From Marinitoga piezophila KA3 (GTDB lineage: Bacteria > Thermotogota > Thermotogae > Petrotogales > Petrotogaceae), in contig NC_016751.1 of the NCBI RefSeq assembly GCF_000255135.1, positions 434,001 to 498,000 on the forward strand: a stretch of DNA of 64,000 nt. The letters are read 5' to 3'. Both the position numbers and the translations under genes were made by a program. Every line of letters starts with the position of its first letter. Positions within the stretch are counted from its first letter, which is position 1. This document shows, in pieces, positions 36,183 through 45,830 of this stretch. The notes beneath the pieces are model-generated. The model saw only the letters and a program-made list of their open reading frames with translations, did no database searches and was not told the DNA's origin.

Positions 36183-37217
36183 TCAATATATGAACATTGA
36201 ATCACCAAATGAAAAGAATCTATATTTTTCTTCAACAGCCTTTTTATATGCTTCCATTATAAAATCATATCCTCCAAATGCTGCAACAAGCATTAAAAGT
36301 GTGGATTTTGGTAAATGAAAATTGGTTATCAATGCATCTATTAATTTAAATTCATATGGCGGATATATAAATATATCCGTAGTCCCCATATAGGATTCCT
36401 GTTCTGGAAGTTGTGCTATTGTTTCAAGTGTTCTAACCACAGTAGTTCCTACACTGATTATTCTTCCTTTATTTTGTCTATATTCACGTATTTTTTTCAT
36501 TGTTTCTGCTGGAACTTCATAATACTCCTCATGCATTTCATGTTCTTCTATATTATCCACTTTTACAGGCCTAAATGTACCAAGACCAACATGAAGAGTT
36601 ACTTCAGCAAATTCAATTCCTTTTTCTTTTATCTTATTTAATAATTCCTTTGTAAAATGCAACCCTGCTGTTGGTGCCGCAACAGCTCCCTGAATTTTCG
36701 CATATTCTGTTTGATACCTTTCACCTGGAACATCAGTGCTTTTTATATATGGTGGCAAAGGCATATTTCCAACTCTTTCAATTTCTTCCCATACATCTTT
36801 ATCAGATGTAAAATGAATAATTCTTGAACCATCGCTATTATGTTCTATTATTTTAGCATATAGATGGTCAGAAAATTTTATTTCTGCACCTTTTTTTAAT
36901 TTTGAACCGGGTTTAACAAGTGCTTTCCATGTATTTTCTTCGTGTGTTTTCTCGAGCAATAATACTTCAACCTTTGCACCTGTTGTTTTCCGACCATATA
37001 ATCTTGCTGGAATTACTTTTGTATTGTTTAATACCATTAAATCTCCAGGTTTTAAGTAATCAATTATATTTCTAAAAATTTTATGTTCTATAGTTCTGAT
37101 ATTTCTATTTAATACCATTAACCTTGAAGAATCTCTTGGTTCTGCTGGTTTTTGAGCTATATATTCCTCAGGCAAATGATAATCAAAATCTTCTACTTTG
37201 TATAATGGTTTTCTCAT
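36183..37217 (-). CDS. queA: S-adenosylmethionine:tRNA ribosyltransferase-isomerase
   Basis: A 344-residue enzyme that transfers and rearranges ribose from SAM onto 7-aminomethyl-7-deazaguanine in tRNA, the penultimate queuosine step. Diagnostic segments are DYHLPEEYIAQKP, RDSSRLMVL, GRKTTGAKVEVLLLE, GAVAAPTAGLHFT, HVGLGTFRPV, ISVGTTVVRTLE, TDIFIYPPYEFKLIDALITNFHLPKSTLLMLVAAF. The start is the ATG at 37217 after GGAGGGAGAA; upstream in-frame ATGs overlap that site. It lies 18 bases after ychF. Confidence 0.97.
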   Translation of the reverse strand: MRKPLYKVEDFDYHLPEEYIAQKPAEPRDSSRLMVLNRNIRTIEHKIFRNIIDYLKPGDLMVLNNTKVIPARLYGRKTTGAKVEVLLLEKTHEENTWKALVKPGSKLKKGAEIKFSDHLYAKIIEHNSDGSRIIHFTSDKDVWEEIERVGNMPLPPYIKSTDVPGERYQTEYAKIQGAVAAPTAGLHFTKELLNKIKEKGIEFAEVTLHVGLGTFRPVKVDNIEEHEMHEEYYEVPAETMKKIREYRQNKGRIISVGTTVVRTLETIAQLPEQESYMGTTDIFIYPPYEFKLIDALITNFHLPKSTLLMLVAAFGGYDFIMEAYKKAVEEKYRFFSFGDSMFIY

Positions 37218-37235
37218 TTCTCCCTCCATAAACAC

Positions 37236-38315
37236 TTAAGCATTTGCTCTTATGGTTAATATTTCTCCATCTTCTACAATTTCTTCTTTACCAGCTAATC
37301 TCCATAATCCTGCTTTTTTCACTTCATCTTCGCTTCCTAGTCTTATTAAATCATCGTAGTGCATTACTTCTGCTTTTACAAAACCTTTTTCAAGATCTGA
37401 ATGTATTTTACCTGCTGCTCTTTTCATTGTAGTTCCTTTATTAATTGTCCATGCTCTTACTTCATCTTCACCAACTGTAAAGAATGTGATTAAACCTAAA
37501 TGATCATATACTGTTTTAGACAACCTATCGATTCCTGGTCTTTCAATTCCCAATTCTTCCATAAATTCTTTTCTTTCTTCTTCGTCTAATTCTATGAGGT
37601 CTGCTTCGGTTTTACCACATATTTCAATATATGCAAAATTTTCTTCCTTACATGTTTTCATTAATTCTTCTTTTCCTGGATAATTCTTTTCCATCAATTG
37701 ATTTTCATCAACATTTACAACTACGATTATTGGTTTTAATGTAAATAATGCAAGAGAGCTTATTAATTTTTTATCTTCATCTGATAATTCAACCTTTGAT
37801 GCAAATTTTCCATCTTCAAGTACAGGTTTAATCTCTTCCAATATTTTTACCTGTCTCTCTTCCTCTTTGGTAGGTTTCTTCTTTTTATTTTGTTCTATTA
37901 ATCTTGATAATCTATTTTCAACTACTTCAAGATCTCTAATTATCATTTCCGTTTTTAATGTATCAAGCTGATCTAAAGGTGTTTCTGAACCTTCTGGAAA
38001 TGGAACTGAATCATTTTCAAATGCCCTAATAACAAGTATAATTGCATCAACAGTTTGTATCATCTGTAAGATTCTATTTTTTTCTTTTCTATCGGCTGAA
38101 GGATTATAACTTGGAATATCTATAAAGTTCAATGTTGCATATACTGTTTTTTTAGGATTATACATTTCTGTAAGTTTTTCAATCCTTTCGTCTCTAACAT
38201 TAGCAATTCTTTCTTCTGCATCTTGCTTATATGTTCCGTCATATGGTTTATTTGTCAATAACGAGAATATTGTTGTTTTTCCTGTCATAGGTAACCCTAA
38301 AATTCCTATCTTCAT
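37236..38315 (-). CDS. ychF: Obg-family ATPase YchF
   Basis: 359 residues. The P-loop GLPMTGKTTIFSLLT, the DIPSYN switch element and an NVDE motif (VVVNVDENQ) replacing GTP-specific NKxD mark YchF, which prefers ATP. A coiled-coil insert lies near 125-170 (ENRLSRLIEQNKKKKPTKEEE). The C-terminal TGS domain ends GLITFFTVGEDEVRAWTINKGTT and WRLAGKEEIVEDGEIL. It associates with ribosomes. It is shorter in the N-terminal half than E. coli YchF but complete in motifs. It overlaps tsaE by four bases. Confidence 0.88.
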   Translation of the reverse strand: MKIGILGLPMTGKTTIFSLLTNKPYDGTYKQDAEERIANVRDERIEKLTEMYNPKKTVYATLNFIDIPSYNPSADRKEKNRILQMIQTVDAIILVIRAFENDSVPFPEGSETPLDQLDTLKTEMIIRDLEVVENRLSRLIEQNKKKKPTKEEERQVKILEEIKPVLEDGKFASKVELSDEDKKLISSLALFTLKPIIVVVNVDENQLMEKNYPGKEELMKTCKEENFAYIEICGKTEADLIELDEEERKEFMEELGIERPGIDRLSKTVYDHLGLITFFTVGEDEVRAWTINKGTTMKRAAGKIHSDLEKGFVKAEVMHYDDLIRLGSEDEVKKAGLWRLAGKEEIVEDGEILTIRANA

Positions 38316-38785
38316 TGTAATTCCTCCTTTATTTTTTCAAATGTTTTTTCGTATTTTTCTCCAACATATGATATTTCTATATCTCTATATTCTATATTTT
38401 CATTGTAATATAATTGTATTTTTAGATATTCGTCAGGCATATAATATTCTAATCTTTCAGGCCATTCTATTAAATATATTCCGTCAGAATCATCGAATAA
38501 ACCTACATAAGGTATTTCCTCTGGATCAGATAACCTGTATAAATCCGCATGATATATTTTTACAGAATTTTCATATATTCTAACTAACGCAAAAGTGGGT
38601 GATGTAACGTTTATCTCTTCATCACCTAAATAACTTCTGATAAATCCTTTGGTAAAAGTAGTTTTTCCTGTACCTAAATCTCCATATAAAAGGATATTCA
38701 TTCCAGGAAATGTATATTCTGCTATTACTCTTGCTATTTCTAAAAGTTTATGTTCGTTGATTTTATCCAGCCTTTTGATCTTAAT
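38312..38785 (-). CDS. tsaE: tRNA t6A biosynthesis ATPase TsaE, probable ATT start
   Basis: The P-loop is ILLYGDLGTGKTTFTKGF, followed by VTSPTFALVRIYE, IYHADLYRLSDPEE and IYLIEWPERLEYYMP, the TsaE set; it forms the TsaBDE complex that makes t6A37 in tRNA. The first in-frame ATG (38701) would remove the whole region before the P-loop and has no ribosome binding site. The open frame continues upstream with KINEHKLLEIARVIAEYTFPGM, normal TsaE N-terminal sequence, to an ATT at 38785 four bases after AAGGAGG. I choose that start (157 residues), overlapping glpK by 46 bases. The start codon assignment is inference. Confidence 0.85.
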   Translation of the reverse strand: MKIKRLDKINEHKLLEIARVIAEYTFPGMNILLYGDLGTGKTTFTKGFIRSYLGDEEINVTSPTFALVRIYENSVKIYHADLYRLSDPEEIPYVGLFDDSDGIYLIEWPERLEYYMPDEYLKIQLYYNENIEYRDIEISYVGEKYEKTFEKIKEELQ

Positions 38786-40212
38786 ACTGCCTCCTTCCAG
38801 ATATAATAATCCCTTTCTAATTTTTCATTCTCTTCTGGCATTATCTTTATACCTGAAAATTGCAAATTTTTTATTTCATTAATAGAAAGATTTTCTGAAC
38901 CAATTGCTGCCATAAATGCTGCACCTAATGCTGTTATCTCCTGAAATTCTGGAACAAATATCTCTGCATTTAACAAATCACTTTGTATTTTCATCAATAA
39001 TTTATTTTTTGTAGCTCCACCATCAACATTCATTTTTTTAATCTTTGTCCATACTGCTTCCTGCATTGAGTCTATAACATCTCTAACACTAAAAGCTACT
39101 GATTCCAAAGCAGCCCTGATTATATTTTCTTTTTTAGTACCTCTGGTTAACCCTATTATTAAACCTCTTGCATCTGCATCCCAATATGGTGTTCCAAGAC
39201 CACTTAATGCTGGAACAATATAAACTCCTCCGTTGTCATTATCAAGAGAATATTTTTCAAGATCAGGATAATCATCTATAATCTCTATATCTTTTAACCA
39301 TTTAAAGAATGCACCAACGGTAAATATACTTCCTTCAAGAGAATAAATAGTTTCATCTTTAATTTTCCAACCAATTGAAGTTAATAATCCTGGATGTGGT
39401 TTGGGTGGGGTATTACCTGAATTCATTAATACAAAAGCACCTGTTCCATAAGTACATTTTGAATCACCAATTTCAAATGCTCTTTGTCCAAATAATGCAG
39501 ATTGCTGGTCACCAATCATTCCATAAATTTTTGGGCCAAATTTCGTTTCAATTCCACCTTCAATAGCTGTATTAACCAACTGAGGCAGAATATCTTTTTT
39601 AATACCAAATGTGTTTAATATTTCATCATCCCAATCTAATGTATGTATATTTAACAATTGCGTTCTGGAAGCATTTGAAAGATCACTAATATGTTTTCCA
39701 GAAAGTTTAAATGCCAACCAGGATTCTATTGTTCCCACTTTTAAATTTCCATTTTCATATGCTTCTTTAACTGCTGGAACATTTTCTATCATCCACACTA
39801 TTTTTGAACCTGAAAAATATGGATCCTTTACCAATCCTGTTTTCCTCTTTACTTCATTCCAGAATGATGCAGAATATCTATTAATTAATTCATCTGTCCT
39901 CCTACATTGCCATACTATTGCTCGAGTTAAAGCTTTTCCTGTGTTTTTATCCCAGGCTACAACAGTTTCCCTTTGATTTGTAATTCCAATCCCAATTATT
40001 TCATTCCAGGATATATTGTTCTTTTCTAAAACTTCTAACATTGTTTCTTCAGTTTTTTGATACAATTCTTCAGCATCCTGCTCTACCCATCCAGGTTTTG
40101 GATAATACATATTTATTTCTTTTTGAGAAAAGTCTATAAGGTTAAATTTTTCATCAAACAATAACGTTCTTGTACTGCTTGTTCCCTCATCAATTGCAAG
40201 ATAGTAAGCCAT
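38740..40212 (-). CDS. glpK: Glycerol kinase
   Basis: A 490-residue FGGY kinase phosphorylating glycerol to glycerol 3-phosphate. LAIDEGTSSTRTLLFD, GWVEQDAEELY, GIGITNQRET, AIVWQCRRT, GTIESWLAFKLSG, GDQQSALFGQ, CTYGTGAFVLMNSG, PALSGLGTPYWD and NVDGGATKNKLLMKIQSDLL are diagnostic. No glpF or glpD is adjacent. The ATG follows AGGGGGGA. First gene of the minus-strand unit; its 3' end contains the tsaE ribosome binding site. An upstream promoter is not clear. Confidence 0.97.
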   Translation of the reverse strand: MAYYLAIDEGTSSTRTLLFDEKFNLIDFSQKEINMYYPKPGWVEQDAEELYQKTEETMLEVLEKNNISWNEIIGIGITNQRETVVAWDKNTGKALTRAIVWQCRRTDELINRYSASFWNEVKRKTGLVKDPYFSGSKIVWMIENVPAVKEAYENGNLKVGTIESWLAFKLSGKHISDLSNASRTQLLNIHTLDWDDEILNTFGIKKDILPQLVNTAIEGGIETKFGPKIYGMIGDQQSALFGQRAFEIGDSKCTYGTGAFVLMNSGNTPPKPHPGLLTSIGWKIKDETIYSLEGSIFTVGAFFKWLKDIEIIDDYPDLEKYSLDNDNGGVYIVPALSGLGTPYWDADARGLIIGLTRGTKKENIIRAALESVAFSVRDVIDSMQEAVWTKIKKMNVDGGATKNKLLMKIQSDLLNAEIFVPEFQEITALGAAFMAAIGSENLSINEIKNLQFSGIKIMPEENEKLERDYYIWKEAVLRSKGWIKSTNINF

Positions 40213-40358
40213 TTTTCTCCCCCCTAAAAAATTATGATTTTTATAATTTAATTATAACACAATCTCTTCATATTTTATTTACTTTATGAAAACTCTGCTT
40301 CTTTTTTCACAATGTTCTAAAAAAATTTTTTATTTAGCTATAGTTCTATGTAACAATT

Positions 40359-40387
40359 TGTGAAAGTGAGAAAAGATTCATTTCACA
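40359..40387. promoter_or_regulatory. Inverted repeat upstream of the lysine operon
   Basis: TGTGAAA (40359-40365) and TTTCACA (40381-40387), 15 bases between, about 75 bases upstream of the operon -10 box. It resembles the half-sites of CRP- or Rex-type operators but the spacing fits neither well. Confidence 0.35.
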
Positions 40388-40463
40388 TAATTAAGAATGA
40401 TTTAAGACTATTAATAATGATTATTTAGTTGAAACTATATTTTTATCTGTTTGTAAAAACTGA

Positions 40464-40469
40464 TATAAT
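40464..40469 (+). promoter_or_regulatory. -10 box of the lysine degradation operon
   Basis: TATAAT (40464-40469), 47 bases before the atoD start. The -35 position (TTTTAT at 17 bases) is poor; TTGTAA sits only 12 bases upstream. A weak -35 would fit activator dependence. Confidence 0.5.
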
Positions 40470-40516
40470 ATGAATGAAATATTTTTCATCGAAATTTAAA
40501 AAAAGAGGTGATTCAG

Positions 40517-41170
40517 TTGAAAGTTGTTAAGGCGGAAGAGGCCATTAAAGTTATTAATGATGGCGATTCAATTATGATTGGAGGATTCTTAACAATTGGA
40601 ACTCCAGAAACGCTTATAGACGAAATTATTAAGCAAAAGAAAAAAGATTTAACAATTATCTGTAATGACACATCCTTTGAAACAAAAGGAATCGGAAGAC
40701 TTATATACAACAAACTTGCTAAAAAGGTTGTAACTTCACACATTGGAACAAATAAAGAAACACAGAGACAGATGATTGAAAAAGAACTTGAAGTTGAACT
40801 TGTTCCTCAGGGAACATTAATAGAACAGATAAGAGCAGGTGGAGTTGGTCTTGGCGGCATTCTTACCCCTACAGGTATTGGAACTATTGTTGAAGAAGGA
40901 AAGCAAATAATAGAAATTGATGGAAAAAAATATATTCTTGAAAAGGCAATAAGAGCAAAGGTTGCACTTGTTAAAGCCAAAAAAGCTGATCATCTTGGAA
41001 ACCTTACATTTTCATTTACTGCAAGTAATTTTAACCCTATAATTGCAATGGCAGCAGATACTGTAATTGTTGAAGTAGATGAATTGGTTCCAGTAGGTAC
41101 AATTACACCTGAAGAAGTGCAATTCCCTGGAGCACTTGTTGATTATGTTGTAATAAGGGGGAGAGAATAA
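40517..41170 (+). CDS. atoD: Acetoacetate CoA-transferase, alpha subunit
   Basis: 217 residues, class I CoA-transferase alpha subunit: GDSIMIGGFLTIGTPETLID, HIGTNKETQRQ, LVPQGTLIEQIRAGGVGLGGILTPTG, ALVKAKKADHLGNL. With the beta subunit it activates acetoacetate released by Kce, using acetyl-CoA or butyryl-CoA as CoA donor. The start is TTG at 40517, six bases after GAGGTG; the in-frame GTG at 40508 lies inside that site. First gene of a thirteen-gene operon. The gene name rests on the operon context; oxoacid transferases are close relatives. Confidence 0.9.
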   Translation: MKVVKAEEAIKVINDGDSIMIGGFLTIGTPETLIDEIIKQKKKDLTIICNDTSFETKGIGRLIYNKLAKKVVTSHIGTNKETQRQMIEKELEVELVPQGTLIEQIRAGGVGLGGILTPTGIGTIVEEGKQIIEIDGKKYILEKAIRAKVALVKAKKADHLGNLTFSFTASNFNPIIAMAADTVIVEVDELVPVGTITPEEVQFPGALVDYVVIRGRE

Positions 41171-41820
41171 TGAATGCAAAAGAAAGAATTGCTAAAAGAG
41201 TAGCAAAAGAATTTAAACCAGGAAATATAGTAAATCTTGGAATTGGATTACCAACATTAGTTGCTAATTACGTTCCAAAAGATATGAATATATTCTTTCA
41301 TGGAGAAAACGGTGTATTAGGAATTGGATCTGAAGTACCAGAAGAAATTGCAAATCCTGATTTGACAAATGCTGGCGCAAAATATATTGATACCTTACCA
41401 GGTGCAATGGTGTTTGATACAGCATTTTCATTTGCCTTAATTAGAGGAGGTCATCTCGATTTCACTGTTTTAGGAGGGTTACAGGTTGATGAAGAAGGTC
41501 ATTTAGCAAACTGGATGGTTCCAGGAAAATTAATTCCAGGTATGGGTGGAGCGATGGATCTTGTTACTGGAGCTAAAAAGGTTATAGTAGCTATGACTCA
41601 TACAGCAAAAGGAAAACCTAAAATAGTAAAAAAATGCGATCTCCCTCTTACTTCAGTTAGAAGAGTAAATTTAATAGTTACTGAATATGCTGTAATAGAG
41701 CCTGTTGATAATGGTTTATTATTAAAAGAAATTGCTCCAGATATTACATTAGAAGAATTAAAAGAAATAACTGATGCTGAACTTATAATTCCAGAAGATT
41801 TAAAAACGATGGAGGTTTAA
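41170..41820 (+). CDS. atoA: Acetoacetate CoA-transferase, beta subunit
   Basis: 216 residues. The catalytic Glu lies in FFHGENGVLGIG; other family segments are GNIVNLGIGLPTLVANYVP, LRGG-like LIRGGHLDFTVLGGLQVDEEGHLANWMVPGK (positions about 95-125) and MGGAMDLVTGAKKVIVAM. The active-site glutamate forms the enzyme-CoA thioester. Its ATG overlaps the atoD stop (TAATG), so the two subunits are made together. Confidence 0.93.
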   Translation: MNAKERIAKRVAKEFKPGNIVNLGIGLPTLVANYVPKDMNIFFHGENGVLGIGSEVPEEIANPDLTNAGAKYIDTLPGAMVFDTAFSFALIRGGHLDFTVLGGLQVDEEGHLANWMVPGKLIPGMGGAMDLVTGAKKVIVAMTHTAKGKPKIVKKCDLPLTSVRRVNLIVTEYAVIEPVDNGLLLKEIAPDITLEELKEITDAELIIPEDLKTMEV

Positions 41821-41823
41821 AAT

Positions 41824-42225
41824 ATGGGTGAAAAAGTAATGATAAGAGTAAGAATGAGTTTACATGATGCACATTATGGTGGAAATCTTGTTGATGGCGC
41901 GAGAATTTTACAACTCTTTGGAGATGTGGCAACAGAACTTTTAATAAGACACGATGGAGATGAAGGATTATTTAAAGCATATGACAATATAGAATTTATA
42001 GCTCCTGTATATGCAGGTGATTATATAGAAGCAGTTGGAGAAATAGTAAAGGTTGGAAATACATCAAGAAAAATGGTGTTTGAAGCAAGAAAGGTAATTG
42101 CTCCAAGACCAGATATCTCTGATTCAGCTGCAGATTATCTTGAAGAGCCTATAGTTGTTTGTAGAGCAAGTGGTACATGTGTAGTACCAAAAGACAAACA
42201 AAGGAAGGGAAAAGAAAATGGATAA
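41824..42225 (+). CDS. kal: 3-aminobutyryl-CoA ammonia-lyase
   Basis: A 133-residue hotdog-fold enzyme that eliminates ammonia from L-3-aminobutyryl-CoA to give crotonyl-CoA. [30 protein letters not shown] and [27 protein letters not shown] (positions about 10-85) match Kal of lysine fermenters. Six bases separate it from atoA, and it overlaps kce by eight. An internal ATG at 41839 is an alternative start, but GGAGG precedes the first ATG. Confidence 0.93.
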   Translation: MGEKVMIRVRMSLHDAHYGGNLVDGARILQLFGDVATELLIRHDGDEGLFKAYDNIEFIAPVYAGDYIEAVGEIVKVGNTSRKMVFEARKVIAPRPDISDSAADYLEEPIVVCRASGTCVVPKDKQRKGKENG

Positions 42226-43036
42226 ATTGATAATCACAGTTGCTTTAACAGGTGCAGAGGTTACAAAAGAACAACAGCCAAATCTCCCTGTTACACCTAA
42301 TGAAATTGCAGAAGCTGCTTATGAATGTTATCTTGCAGGAGCATCAATTGCCCACGTTCATGCAAGAGATGAAGATGGAAAACCCACACAATCCTATGAA
42401 GTATATAAAGAAATAAAAGAAAAAATAGAAGCAAAATGCAATATGATTTTTCAACCATCTACTGGGGGAGCGGTATATCATACTTTCGAACAAAGAAAAC
42501 AACCACTTGAATTAAATCCAGAAATGGCAACCCTTTCTGCTGGAACAACAAATTTTGGTGAAGATGTATTTATGAATACGCAGGAATACATGGAAAAATT
42601 TGCAGCAGAAATGAAGGAAAGAGGAATAAAACCGGAAATAGAAGTGTTCGAAAGAGGTCATATTGCAAATGCGTTGAGATTGGTAAAAAAGGGTCTGCTA
42701 GATATGCCTATCCATTTTGATTTTGTTATGGGGGTTCCTGGAGCTATACCTGGAGATATTGAGGATTTGGTATATCTTGTTAGCCGAATCCCGCAGGGAA
42801 GCACATGGACAGTTGCTGGAATAGGGAGATACGAACTTCCACTTGCTGTTCATGCAATATTAATGGGGGGACATGTAAGAGTTGGATTTGAAGATAATAT
42901 CTACTATAAAAAAGGAGAATTGGCAAAATCCAATGCTCAATTAGTAGAAAGAATTGTAAGATTGGCAAAAGAATTGGGGAGAGAAGTAGCAACACCAGAT
43001 GAAGCAAGAGAAATTTTAAATATAAAAAGAAAATAA
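42218..43036 (+). CDS. kce: 3-keto-5-aminohexanoate cleavage enzyme
   Basis: A 272-residue zinc-dependent TIM-barrel (BKACE family). It condenses 3-keto-5-aminohexanoate with acetyl-CoA, yielding acetoacetate and 3-aminobutyryl-CoA. Landmarks are [38 protein letters not shown] with zinc His residues, [37 protein letters not shown] with further ligands. Overlap with kal and 14-base spacing to kdd place it in the operon. Confidence 0.95.
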   Translation: MDKLIITVALTGAEVTKEQQPNLPVTPNEIAEAAYECYLAGASIAHVHARDEDGKPTQSYEVYKEIKEKIEAKCNMIFQPSTGGAVYHTFEQRKQPLELNPEMATLSAGTTNFGEDVFMNTQEYMEKFAAEMKERGIKPEIEVFERGHIANALRLVKKGLLDMPIHFDFVMGVPGAIPGDIEDLVYLVSRIPQGSTWTVAGIGRYELPLAVHAILMGGHVRVGFEDNIYYKKGELAKSNAQLVERIVRLAKELGREVATPDEAREILNIKRK

Positions 43037-43049
43037 TGGAGGGAAAATA

Positions 43050-44084
43050 ATGAAAAAAGGTTGTCCATTTGGTACACACAGAGTTATAGAACCAAAAGGA
43101 TTATTACCACAAGCAGCTAAAAAAATTGATAACACAATGGAAATTTATTCTAATGAAATATTGATTGATGTAATTACATTAAATATCGATTCAGCAAGCT
43201 TTACTCAAATCAAAGAAGCATGTGATCATGATGTAGAAAAAATGGAAAAGATGATTCTTGACATAGTAAATGAAAGAGGAAAAATGCAAAATCCAGTTAC
43301 AGGTTCTGGTGGAATGTTAATTGGTATAGTTAAAGAAATTGGACCTGATTTTCCAGACAAAAAATTAAAGGTTGGAGACAAAATCGCTACACTTGTATCT
43401 TTATCCTTAACACCATTAAAGATTGAAAAAATCAAAAAGATTAACATAGAAAATGACCAGGTTGATATTGAAGGACAGGCAATATTATTTGAAACTGGAT
43501 TATATGCAGTATTGCCAGAAGATATACCAGAAAAATTAGCTCTTGCAGCATTAGATGTTGCTGGAGCACCAGCACAGGTAAACAAGCTCGTAAATGAAGG
43601 AGATACTGTTTGTATTATCGGTGGTGGAGGAAAATCAGGGGTATTGTGTTCATATCAGGCTATGAAAAATGCTGGTAATACTGGAAAAGTTATAGTTGTA
43701 GAATATTCAGAAGAGAATGCCAAAAGAATTAAAGATATGAACCTTGCACATGAAGTAATTGTTGCAGATGCTACAAAACCTGTAGACATATATGAAAAAG
43801 TATTAGATGTAACAGGAGGAAAATATTGTGATATCACAATAAATAACGTAAATGTACCAAATACCGAAATGTCATCAATATTAATAACAAAAGATGAAGG
43901 TACAGTTTATTTCTTCTCTATGGCAACATCATTTACAAAAGCCGCACTTGGTGCTGAAGGTGTTGGAAAAGATATAACAATGATTATAGGAAACGGATAT
44001 ACAAAAGGACATGCTGAATTAACCCTTGATATTTTAAGGGAATCAAAGGAAATTAGAGAACTGTTTGAAAAATTATATATTTAA
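43050..44084 (+). CDS. kdd: L-erythro-3,5-diaminohexanoate dehydrogenase
   Basis: 344 residues. It deaminates 3,5-diaminohexanoate oxidatively to 3-keto-5-aminohexanoate, producing NAD(P)H. The start [22 protein letters not shown] and the segment [16 protein letters not shown] match Kdd; the cofactor site is [19 protein letters not shown] in an MDR-like Rossmann domain. ATG follows GGAGGG. It is one of the two predicted redox steps of the operon. Confidence 0.95.
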   Translation: MKKGCPFGTHRVIEPKGLLPQAAKKIDNTMEIYSNEILIDVITLNIDSASFTQIKEACDHDVEKMEKMILDIVNERGKMQNPVTGSGGMLIGIVKEIGPDFPDKKLKVGDKIATLVSLSLTPLKIEKIKKINIENDQVDIEGQAILFETGLYAVLPEDIPEKLALAALDVAGAPAQVNKLVNEGDTVCIIGGGGKSGVLCSYQAMKNAGNTGKVIVVEYSEENAKRIKDMNLAHEVIVADATKPVDIYEKVLDVTGGKYCDITINNVNVPNTEMSSILITKDEGTVYFFSMATSFTKAALGAEGVGKDITMIIGNGYTKGHAELTLDILRESKEIRELFEKLYI

Positions 44085-44119
44085 ATATCAAAAAAGAAGA
44101 AAAGAAAGGAGACGTTAAA

Positions 44120-45409
44120 ATGGCTAAAAGGCGACATTATACAGAAATACCATTATGGAAAGATGTAACGGAAGAGGAATGGAATGATTGGCACTGGCAA
44201 ATGAGAAACAGAATAACAGACGTTGATACATTAAAACAGGTAATAAACCTAACTCCCGATGAAGAAGAAGGAATAAGAAATGCATTAAAAACATTAAGAA
44301 TGGCAATTACACCATATTATGCGTCATTAATGGACCCAGATGATCCAAAATGTCCAATAAGAAGACAGGCAGTACCAACATCTAAAGAATTGGTAAAAAG
44401 CATGTGGGATATGGTTGATCCTCTTCATGAAGATGAAGATTCACCTGCACCTGGATTGACACATAGATATCCTGATAGAGTACTTTTCTTAATTACAGAT
44501 ATGTGTTCAATGTATTGTAGACACTGTACAAGAAGAAGATTTGCTGGACAAACAGATGCACATAAAAGTATGGATGATATTAACGCAGCAATTGAATATA
44601 TAAGAAATACACCACAGGTAAGAGATGTATTATTATCTGGTGGAGATGCTTTAATGGTTGGGGTACCAATGCTTGAATACATCATTAGTGAACTTAGAAA
44701 GATACCTCATGTCGAAATTATAAGAATTGGGTCAAGAACACCTGTTGTATTCCCACAGATAATTACAGATGAATTGGTAAATATGTTAAAGAAATACCAT
44801 CCAATATGGTTAAACACACATTTCAATCATCCAAAAGAAATTACACCAGAATCAACTGAAGCAGTTAGAAAACTTGTAGATGCAGGTATTCCTGTTGGAA
44901 ATCAGACAGTATTATTAAGAGGTGTAAACGATAGCAGATATATCATGATGGCATTAATGCATGAATTGGTAAAAATAAGAGTAAGACCTTACTACATCTA
45001 TCAATGTGACCTTTCACAGGGAATAGAACACTTCAGAACATCTGTTGCCAAAGGTCTTGAAATAATGGAATCATTAATAGGACATACTTCTGGATTCGCA
45101 GTTCCATCATTTGTTGTTGACGCACCAGGTGGCGGAGGTAAGATTAGATTAATGCCAAACTATCTTATTTCTCAAACAGATCATACAGTTATCCTGAGAA
45201 ATTATGAAGGCGTAATTACAACATATCATGAACCAGAAGATACTTCAACAGATGTAGATGATTCAGAATATAGAGAAAAATATAAATGGTACGGTGTAGC
45301 GGGATTATTTGATAATAAAGAAAGAATCAGTCTTGAACCAAGCCATCTTGAAAGACATGAAAGAGCTAAATTGAGGGAAAAATATGAACATTTGGGTGAT
45401 AAAAAATGA
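44120..45409 (+). CDS. kamA: Lysine 2,3-aminomutase
   Basis: A 429-residue radical SAM, PLP-dependent enzyme converting L-lysine to L-beta-lysine. The cluster motif is [14 protein letters not shown] (CxxxCxxC). Other features are [64 protein letters not shown] and [17 protein letters not shown]; the PLP lysine is within the last. Length and operon setting favour KamA over the EF-P paralogue EpmB. It overlaps the next gene by four bases. Confidence 0.96.
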   Translation: MAKRRHYTEIPLWKDVTEEEWNDWHWQMRNRITDVDTLKQVINLTPDEEEGIRNALKTLRMAITPYYASLMDPDDPKCPIRRQAVPTSKELVKSMWDMVDPLHEDEDSPAPGLTHRYPDRVLFLITDMCSMYCRHCTRRRFAGQTDAHKSMDDINAAIEYIRNTPQVRDVLLSGGDALMVGVPMLEYIISELRKIPHVEIIRIGSRTPVVFPQIITDELVNMLKKYHPIWLNTHFNHPKEITPESTEAVRKLVDAGIPVGNQTVLLRGVNDSRYIMMALMHELVKIRVRPYYIYQCDLSQGIEHFRTSVAKGLEIMESLIGHTSGFAVPSFVVDAPGGGGKIRLMPNYLISQTDHTVILRNYEGVITTYHEPEDTSTDVDDSEYREKYKWYGVAGLFDNKERISLEPSHLERHERAKLREKYEHLGDKK

Positions 45410-45813
45410 AGTATGATGAAATAAAATTAGGTCAGATATATGAAGTAAAAAGGAAAATAACAGCACATATGGTTGAAACCTTTGCCGAGATCACAGGGGA
45501 TAAAAACCCTGTGCATCTCGATGAAGAATATGCAAGCAAAACAATATTTAAAAAGAGAATCGCACATGGAATTTTAAGTGTAGGTTTAATTTCAGCTGTT
45601 TTGGGAATGGAATTTCCAGGCCCTGGAACAATATATATGAAGCAGGATACAAAATTTTTAAAACCTATATATATCGATGAAGAAATCACAATAAAAATAA
45701 CAGTAAAAGAAAAAATAGAAGCAAAATCAAGGCTATTGCTTACAACTCAAATTTTCAATGAAAATGGTGATATTGCTGTAGATGGAGAAGCACTTGTATT
45801 ATTTAAAAATTAA
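45406..45813 (+). CDS. MaoC-type (R)-specific enoyl-CoA hydratase
   Basis: A 135-residue single hotdog domain. The hydratase motif is [18 protein letters not shown] with the Asp/His pair, followed by [15 protein letters not shown] and [20 protein letters not shown]. PhaJ-like proteins hydrate crotonyl-CoA to (R)-3-hydroxybutyryl-CoA, which fits a role directly after Kal. Start overlaps kamA (ATGA). It is not part of the classical butyrate-forming lysine pathway; its presence with the SDR and thiolase genes suggests an oxidative outlet. Substrate is inferred. Confidence 0.85.
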   Translation: MKYDEIKLGQIYEVKRKITAHMVETFAEITGDKNPVHLDEEYASKTIFKKRIAHGILSVGLISAVLGMEFPGPGTIYMKQDTKFLKPIYIDEEITIKITVKEKIEAKSRLLLTTQIFNENGDIAVDGEALVLFKN

Positions 45814-45830
45814 TAAGGGAGATTTGCAAA

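Noticed and set aside
40213-40516. Lysine riboswitch before the lysine operon
   Set aside because: The region is AT-rich and lacks the paired G/C-rich helices and conserved junction of the lysine aptamer.
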